The notes under the pieces are model-generated. The model saw only the letters and a program-made list of their open reading frames with translations, was not told the DNA's origin and did no database searches. Made by a program: the position numbers and the translations under genes. This document shows, one piece after another, positions 59,443-64,000 of a DNA stretch of 64,000 nt (positions are counted from its first letter, which is position 1; the number at the start of each line of letters is the position of its first letter). The DNA lies in the NCBI RefSeq assembly GCF_002920535.1, contig NZ_PQSS01000017.1, positions 1 through 64,000 of the forward strand, given 5' to 3'. The DNA comes from Streptomyces sp. Ru71 (GTDB lineage: Bacteria > Actinomycetota > Actinomycetes > Streptomycetales > Streptomycetaceae).

Positions 59443-61884
59443 GTGGTCAGTGAGGGAGCTGCGGGACGCAGAGCGCGGACACTGCGTGCCGAGGACGCCC
59501 TCAAGGCGCTCACCCGTGCTCCCGACTCACCCGAACGGGTGCGGCAGGTGCTCGAACAGGCACTGGTGTTCGCCGGCGCCCATCTGGCCGCCCTGTACAC
59601 CCCGGGCGAGGACGGTGACCTGCTGTGCCTGGTGGAGTCGGCCGGCGTGCCGAGGCCCCTGTACGGCCTGCGCGACACCTACCCCATGTCCGGGCGCTCC
59701 CCGGCCGCCGAGGCCCACCGCACCGGGCAGGCGGTGTGGCTCGGGCCCGGCGAACTCGCCGCCCGGGCGCCGGCCCGGCGCGTCACCGCACAGGACTTCC
59801 ACCTGGCCGCGCTGCCCCTGCCCGGCGCCGCCGGCTGCCTGCTCGCCGTCAGCGAGGAGGACGACGGCTTCGACAGCGACGCCCGCGGCTACCTGGAGCT
59901 GGTCGCCGATGCCGTCGCCGCGCCCCTGCCGACGGCGGCCGCCGATTCCGGGGAGCTGCCCGCCAACGCCTTCAGCCTCGCCATGGACAGCGGGCGCGTC
60001 GCGGTCGGCGACGGCATCCTGCACCTGTTCGGGCTGGCCCGCGACGAGTTCGACGGGAACGTCGAGACGCTGCTCGGCCTCACCGTCCCCGAGGACCTGC
60101 CCGCACTGATGTCCGTCGTCGAGGCCGACCACATGTCGATCGGCGACCGCGAACTGGAGTTCCGCATCCTCCAGCCGGCCGGACCCCCCAAGTGGCTCAG
60201 GCTGCGCGGCCGGCTGCTGCCCGGCGGCGAGGGCCGGCCGCTGCGGCTCGTCGGCACCGTCGACGACACCTCCGAGCTGCGCTCCGACGTCACCGACGTG
60301 GCCCGGGTGCAGCGCCTGGCCGCCATCCTCGCCAACGCGGGCACCGTGCGGGACGTCAGCCAGGCCGTCGTGGCCGCCCTGCGCAGGCCGCTGCGCGCCG
60401 ACCGGATCGCGCTCGCCGAGCTGGAGGGCGACCGTCTCGTCGTCACCGTCCTCGACCCGCCCGAGCCGGAGGTGTGGCCCGAGCTGTGGCGGCTGGAGTG
60501 GCGCAGCGAGTGGCCCGACGCGCCCGTGCGCGCCATGCCCACCCTCGCCGCCGCGCTGCGCGAGGGCCGCGCCCAGATCTGGCCCGCCGGCACCGCCCTG
60601 GAACCCGCCCTGGCCGACGTCGGCCCCGGCGGCCTGGCCGTGCTGCCGCTGCCCGCCGGCACCCGCATGGCCGGGGCCTGCCTCATCGGCTGGGACACCC
60701 CGCACGACTTCGGCCCCGACGAGCGTGCCCTGCTCACCGCCTCCGCCGGCCTCGCCGGGCAGGCCCTGATGCGCGCCCACGCCTTCGACGCCGAGCACGA
60801 ACTGGTCGGGATGCTCCAGCGGCAGCTGCTGCCGCGCCGCCTGCCCACGCTGCCCGGCGCGGTCGCGGTGGCCCGCTACCTGCCCGCCACGGCCGGTCTG
60901 GAGGTCGGCGGCGACTGGTACGACGTGATCCCGCTGCCCGACCACCACGTCGCCCTCGTCATCGGCGATGTCCAGGGCCACAGCACCGCCGCCGCCACCG
61001 TCATGGGGCAGATGCGCACCGCGCTGCGCGCCTACGCCGTCGAGGGACACCCGCCGGACGTCGTCGTCTCGCACGCCAACCGGCTGCTCGCCGATCTGGA
61101 GACCGACCTGTTCGTCACCTGCGCCTACGTCGACCTCGACCTGGAGTCCGGCTCCGCGTGGTGCGTGCGGGCCGGGCACCTGCCGCCCGTGCTGCGCCAC
61201 CCCGACGGCTCCACCGAGATCCCCGAGTCCGAGGGCGGCCCGCCGCTCGGTGTCCTCGCGCAGGCGGAGTTCCCGCTCGGCCCGCTGTCGCTGCGCCCCG
61301 GCACGGTTCTCGCGCTGACCACGGACGGCCTGGTGGAATCCGTGGACGCCGACATCGACACCGGCATGAACCGGCTCGCCCGCGAGCTGGCCGCCTGCGA
61401 CGTCTCCCACCTCGGCATGGTCGCCGACGCCCTCCTCGGCAGCGCCCACCGCAGCGACGACGTCGCCCTGCTCCTGCTGCGCTACGACGGCATGGCCTCG
61501 CGTCCGCTGCGGGAGAGCTGGACGGTGTGGCGGGTCCCGCAGGCCGTCGGCCACGCCCGCCGCTTCGCCCGCCGCACCATGCGCGCGTGGGGCGTCCCGC
61601 ACGACGACGTCGACGCCGCCCTCCTCGTCGTCTCCGAACTCGTCACCAACGCCCTGGTGCACACCGAGGGACAGGTCCGGCTCGGCCTCACCCTGGTCAA
61701 CCACCGGCTGCGCATCGCCGTCACCGATGCCTCGCCGCGGACCCCCGTCAAGCCGACCAGCATCGGCTGGGAGGCCACCGGCGGGCGCGGCATCCTCCTG
61801 GTGGAGGCCGTGTCCGACTCCTGGGGGACGGTGCCGGTCAGCGGCGGCAAGCAGGTGTGGAGCGAGATCGCCCTCGTGCGCTGA
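59443..61884 (+). CDS. GAF/PAS/GAF/SpoIIE phosphatase with anti-sigma ATPase domain
   Basis: 813 residues. Domains: GAF-like (about 20-165), PAS-like (about 170-280), GAF (about 285-440), SpoIIE/PP2C (about 455-680: GGDWYDVIP, VIGDVQGHS, AGHLPPVLR, LTTDGLVES, SDDVALLLL), RsbW-like ATPase (about 690-810: VSELVTNALVH, GRGILLVEAV). It should control an anti-anti-sigma/anti-sigma switch. The GTG start lies just 5 bases after a -10-like TAATAC (59433-59438), so the mRNA is probably leaderless. Divergent from ramC. Confidence 0.9.
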   Translation: MVSEGAAGRRARTLRAEDALKALTRAPDSPERVRQVLEQALVFAGAHLAALYTPGEDGDLLCLVESAGVPRPLYGLRDTYPMSGRSPAAEAHRTGQAVWLGPGELAARAPARRVTAQDFHLAALPLPGAAGCLLAVSEEDDGFDSDARGYLELVADAVAAPLPTAAADSGELPANAFSLAMDSGRVAVGDGILHLFGLARDEFDGNVETLLGLTVPEDLPALMSVVEADHMSIGDRELEFRILQPAGPPKWLRLRGRLLPGGEGRPLRLVGTVDDTSELRSDVTDVARVQRLAAILANAGTVRDVSQAVVAALRRPLRADRIALAELEGDRLVVTVLDPPEPEVWPELWRLEWRSEWPDAPVRAMPTLAAALREGRAQIWPAGTALEPALADVGPGGLAVLPLPAGTRMAGACLIGWDTPHDFGPDERALLTASAGLAGQALMRAHAFDAEHELVGMLQRQLLPRRLPTLPGAVAVARYLPATAGLEVGGDWYDVIPLPDHHVALVIGDVQGHSTAAATVMGQMRTALRAYAVEGHPPDVVVSHANRLLADLETDLFVTCAYVDLDLESGSAWCVRAGHLPPVLRHPDGSTEIPESEGGPPLGVLAQAEFPLGPLSLRPGTVLALTTDGLVESVDADIDTGMNRLARELAACDVSHLGMVADALLGSAHRSDDVALLLLRYDGMASRPLRESWTVWRVPQAVGHARRFARRTMRAWGVPHDDVDAALLVVSELVTNALVHTEGQVRLGLTLVNHRLRIAVTDASPRTPVKPTSIGWEATGGRGILLVEAVSDSWGTVPVSGGKQVWSEIALVR

Positions 61885-61963
61885 ACGCCTCCGGCATCCC
61901 TGTGTCATCGGCCGTGTGCGGGTAACCCGGCTCCCGCACAACCGCTGACAGAAGGAGTACGTC

Positions 61964-62383
61964 ATGACCCAGCACGTCCGCGACATCATGACCGCCGACC
62001 CGGTCACCGTGGAGCCGCAGGCCTCCGTCACGTCCGTGGCCCGGCTGATGCGGGACCAGGACCTCGGCGCCGTCCTGGTGACCGACGGCGACGATCTGCG
62101 CGGTCTGGTCACCGACCGGGACCTGGTCGTGCGGGCCCTCGCCGAGGGCGGCGACCCGGAGCAGACGACGGTCGCGCGCGCGTGCAGCGACGACCTGGTG
62201 ACCGTCGGGCCCGACGACGAGCTGAACGTGGCGGTCCAGGTGATGCGCGAGCACTCCGTACGCCGGGTCCCGGTCGTCGACCACGGACACCCGGTCGGCA
62301 TCGTCTCCCTGGGCGACCTGGCGATGGAACGCGACCCGGACTCCGCCCTCGGAGACATCAGCGCGGCCCGCCCCAACACCTGA
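61964..62383 (+). CDS. Tandem CBS domain protein
   Basis: 139 residues. Two CBS motifs (IMTADPVTVEPQASVTSVAR and ACSDDLVTVGPDDELNVAVQ) with the ligand segments GAVLVTDGDDLRGLVTDRDL and RRVPVVDHGHPVGIVSLGDL. Such Bateman modules bind adenosine nucleotides and report energy state. Ribosome site AAGGAG. Role here unknown; stands alone after the phosphatase gene. Confidence 0.9.
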   Translation: MTQHVRDIMTADPVTVEPQASVTSVARLMRDQDLGAVLVTDGDDLRGLVTDRDLVVRALAEGGDPEQTTVARACSDDLVTVGPDDELNVAVQVMREHSVRRVPVVDHGHPVGIVSLGDLAMERDPDSALGDISAARPNT

Positions 62384-62401
62384 CGCCCCCTACACCTGCC
62401 A

Positions 62402-62440
62402 CCGCCCCGGCCCCGCCGCCACCGCCCGTGGCCGGGGCGG
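62402..62440 (+). terminator. Hairpin terminator after the CBS gene
   Basis: CCGCCCCGGCC (62402-62412) pairs exactly with GGCCGGGGCGG (62430-62440), 17-base loop. Confidence 0.65.
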
Positions 62441-63190
62441 CCGACGCCCGCTCGTGCCGCGCGTGGGGTGGGCTCGCTCGTGCCCTGCCGGCGTCCACAC
62501 GAGCCGCTCGTGATTCGCTGGCCCGTAGCCGGGCCTGTTGGCGTCCGCTTGCGCCGCGTGGGGCCTGCCCATGCCCGGACCTGCCGGCGTTGCCGCGCGT
62601 CTGCGGGCCCGCTTGGGCCCGCGCGCGTCGGCGCCCGTCAGGCCCGCCTGCGCGCGTCATCGGGCCCGCCCGGCCGACGCGCGTCGCCGCCCGCCCGTGT
62701 CCGTGCCCGCGCCTGACGACCCGCGGCGAGCCGCCGCGTTCAGCGGCTGAGTAGGCGCGTCGGCGACCCCCTGGCCGCGCCCGGCCGTGCGGCGGCGGCC
62801 GCCCGTAACCGCGCCCGGCGGTGTCCGCGCGGCGGCGCCCGGACCCGTGACCGCGCCCGCCCGTTTGTGGCCACGCGTCGGCCCCCGGCGGGGCCGCGTT
62901 CCCCGCCCGTGCCCGTCCCCACCCGCATCCGAACGGGTGCTGTGCGCGGGGCGCCCGTCCGTGGCCGGACCCGGCTGTGGCTGCGGCGGTGCCCGGAACG
63001 GTGGACGTGCCCGCCCGTGGCCACGCGTCGGCTTCCGGACGTGACCGCGCCCCCGCCCGTCCCCCCCCGCGCACCCGAACGGGTGCTGTGTGCGGGGTCC
63101 GCGGGTGTTTCCCCCGTCCTGGTGTGCGGGCCGCACCCCCGTGGGGGAGGGACACCACCGTGGGTCCCGTGGCACAGGAGGCGGACGGAC
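62441..63190. repeat. Non-coding low-complexity repeat region before the cytochrome b gene
   Basis: About 750 bases of C/G-biased sequence without a credible gene. Two long blocks recur with a period of 146-150 bases: GTGGCCACGCGTCGGC at 62867 and 63017, and GAACGGGTGCTGTG at 62931 and 63077. Further upstream CCTGCCGGCGT-type words recur about 100 bases apart. The long open frames across it are compositional artefacts. The cytochrome b promoter must lie near the right end. Confidence 0.6.
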
Positions 63191-64000
63191 GTGGAGCGGC
63201 AGAGCCGGTCGGAGCCGACGGCGGAGCGGACCAGGGGCGAGCGGCTGGCCGCGGCCGTCGACGCGCGGCTGCCGGTCACCGAGGGCGGTGGCCTGCTGCG
63301 CAAGGCCTTCCCCGACCACTGGTCGTTCCTGCTCGGCGAGATCGCCCTGTACAGCCTGCTGGTGCTGGTGCTCACCGGCGTCTGGCTGACCTTCTTCTTC
63401 GACCCCGAGATGCGCGAGGTCGTGTACCACGGCCGGTACCTGCCGCTGAGCGGCGTGCGGATGTCGGCCGCCTACGAGTCCACCCTGCGCATCAGCTTCG
63501 ACGTGCGCGGCGGTCTGCTGATGCGGCAGGTCCACCACTGGGCGGCGCTGGTGTTCGCCGCCGCGATCGGCGTGCACCTGCTGCGGATCTTCTTCACCGG
63601 CGCCTTCCGCCGCCCCCGCGAGCTGAACTGGGTCATCGGCGTCACCCTGTTCATGCTCGCCCTGGCCGAGGGGTTCGCCGGCTACTCGCTGCCCGACGAC
63701 CTGCTGTCCGGCACCGGTCTGCGCATCGCCCAGGGCATCGTGCTGTCCGTGCCCGTGGTCGGCACGTATCTGGCGTTCTTCGCCTTCGGCGGCCAGTTCC
63801 CCGGGCTCGACTTCATTTCCCGGCTGTACCCGCTGCACATCCTGCTGCTGCCCGGTGTCCTGATCGGCCTGGTGACCGTGCACCTGCTCCTGGTGTTCCA
63901 CCTCAAGCACACCCAGTGGAGCGGCCCCGGCCGCACTGAGCGCAACGCCGTCGGCAAGCCGATGGTGCCGCAGTTCACGGCGGGTTCGGCGGGGCTGTCC
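63191..64000 (+). CDS. Cytochrome b (bc1-type, QcrB-like) subunit, 3' end beyond the window
   Basis: 270 residues visible, running off the right end. Start GTG ([14 protein letters not shown]). Four membrane helices with haem histidines: H in [19 protein letters not shown] (two, 13 residues apart) and [20 protein letters not shown] (two, 14 apart), the bis-haem pattern of cytochrome b. [13 protein letters not shown] is a quinol-site segment. It would pass electrons from menaquinol in the membrane. No qcrA or qcrC lies upstream, so this looks like a separate paralogue rather than the main qcrCAB operon. Confidence 0.9.
   Translation, partial: MERQSRSEPTAERTRGERLAAAVDARLPVTEGGGLLRKAFPDHWSFLLGEIALYSLLVLVLTGVWLTFFFDPEMREVVYHGRYLPLSGVRMSAAYESTLRISFDVRGGLLMRQVHHWAALVFAAAIGVHLLRIFFTGAFRRPRELNWVIGVTLFMLALAEGFAGYSLPDDLLSGTGLRIAQGIVLSVPVVGTYLAFFAFGGQFPGLDFISRLYPLHILLLPGVLIGLVTVHLLLVFHLKHTQWSGPGRTERNAVGKPMVPQFTAGSAGLS

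Noticed and set aside
59527-62379. A 950-residue minus-strand open frame
   Set aside because: Antisense shadow of the phosphatase and CBS genes.
62358-63910. Several long open frames (for example on both strands of the repeat region)
   Set aside because: Composition is a consequence of the G/C-biased repeats; no ribosome site, no domain. Only the cytochrome b frame starting at 63191 is real.
1-64000. tRNA, rRNA, insertion sequences, integrase or attachment sites
   Set aside because: No cloverleaf arms, transposase motifs or flanking target duplications were recognised on reading.

Overview
The window is high-GC actinobacterial DNA. Codon use, dense overlapping operons, GTG/TTG starts, and genes typical of the genus (an SSI-type protease inhibitor, a streptogrisin-type protease, a SapB/Ram lanthipeptide locus, several SpoIIE phosphatases, a CebR-box cellulase) point to a Streptomyces chromosome. 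Species cannot be told from this. No rRNA, tRNA, insertion sequence, prophage or CRISPR array was recognised.

1-12.4 kb holds small metabolic and regulatory units: a partial GlxA/AraC-type regulator, a permease-amidohydrolase operon divergent from a TetR gene, PPOX and VOC proteins, a DUF4235 protein, a glutathionyl-hydroquinone-reductase-like enzyme divergent from a cation diffusion transporter, a CYP105-like P450 with its own ferredoxin, a TetR regulator divergent from an NTF2-like protein across two operator palindromes, and an aldo/keto reductase. 12.4-20.7 kb has a DUF4232 lipoprotein, a PAS/GAF/SpoIIE/ATPase phosphatase, a secreted GH9 cellulase behind a perfect CebR box, a ribbon-helix-helix/Fic-like pair, and an unusual sigma-like/zinc-finger/membrane/lectin fusion.

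21.3-34.6 kb is rich in membrane and stress-type genes: a diacylglycerol-kinase-like protein, DUF7144 and SHOCT proteins, a large membrane protein, an HdeD-like protein, a K+ channel translationally coupled to a DUF2252 protein, a DHA2 efflux pump, a MalT-like LuxR regulator and a YihY/BrkB protein. 34.6-41 kb has an overlapping hydroxyacid dehydrogenase/oxidase pair, an SSI-type inhibitor with Lys at P1, a CDGSH-HemK2-iron oxidase operon, and a Ppx/GppA phosphatase.

41-59.3 kb carries two separate peptide systems. The first (41.0-47.2 kb) is an NHLP-type export cassette: a 71-residue double-glycine precursor, an HlyD-like protein, a C39 peptidase ABC exporter and a second ABC exporter. Its predicted core has no cysteine, and no modifying enzyme is nearby. 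The second (52.3-59.3 kb) is a ram/amf-type class III lanthipeptide locus: LanKC synthetase, a 38-residue precursor with two S-xx-S-xxx-C motifs, two half-size ABC proteins and a RamR-like regulator. It is bracketed by two SpoIIE-type phosphatases. A thioesterase and a streptogrisin-like protease lie between the two systems.

61.9-64 kb has a two-CBS-domain protein, about 0.8 kb of non-coding GC-rich repeats, and the start of a cytochrome b gene that runs off the right end. Strong intergenic hairpins close most convergent gene pairs, and several operator-like palindromes were found by eye. All family assignments come from reading motifs; no database search was run.
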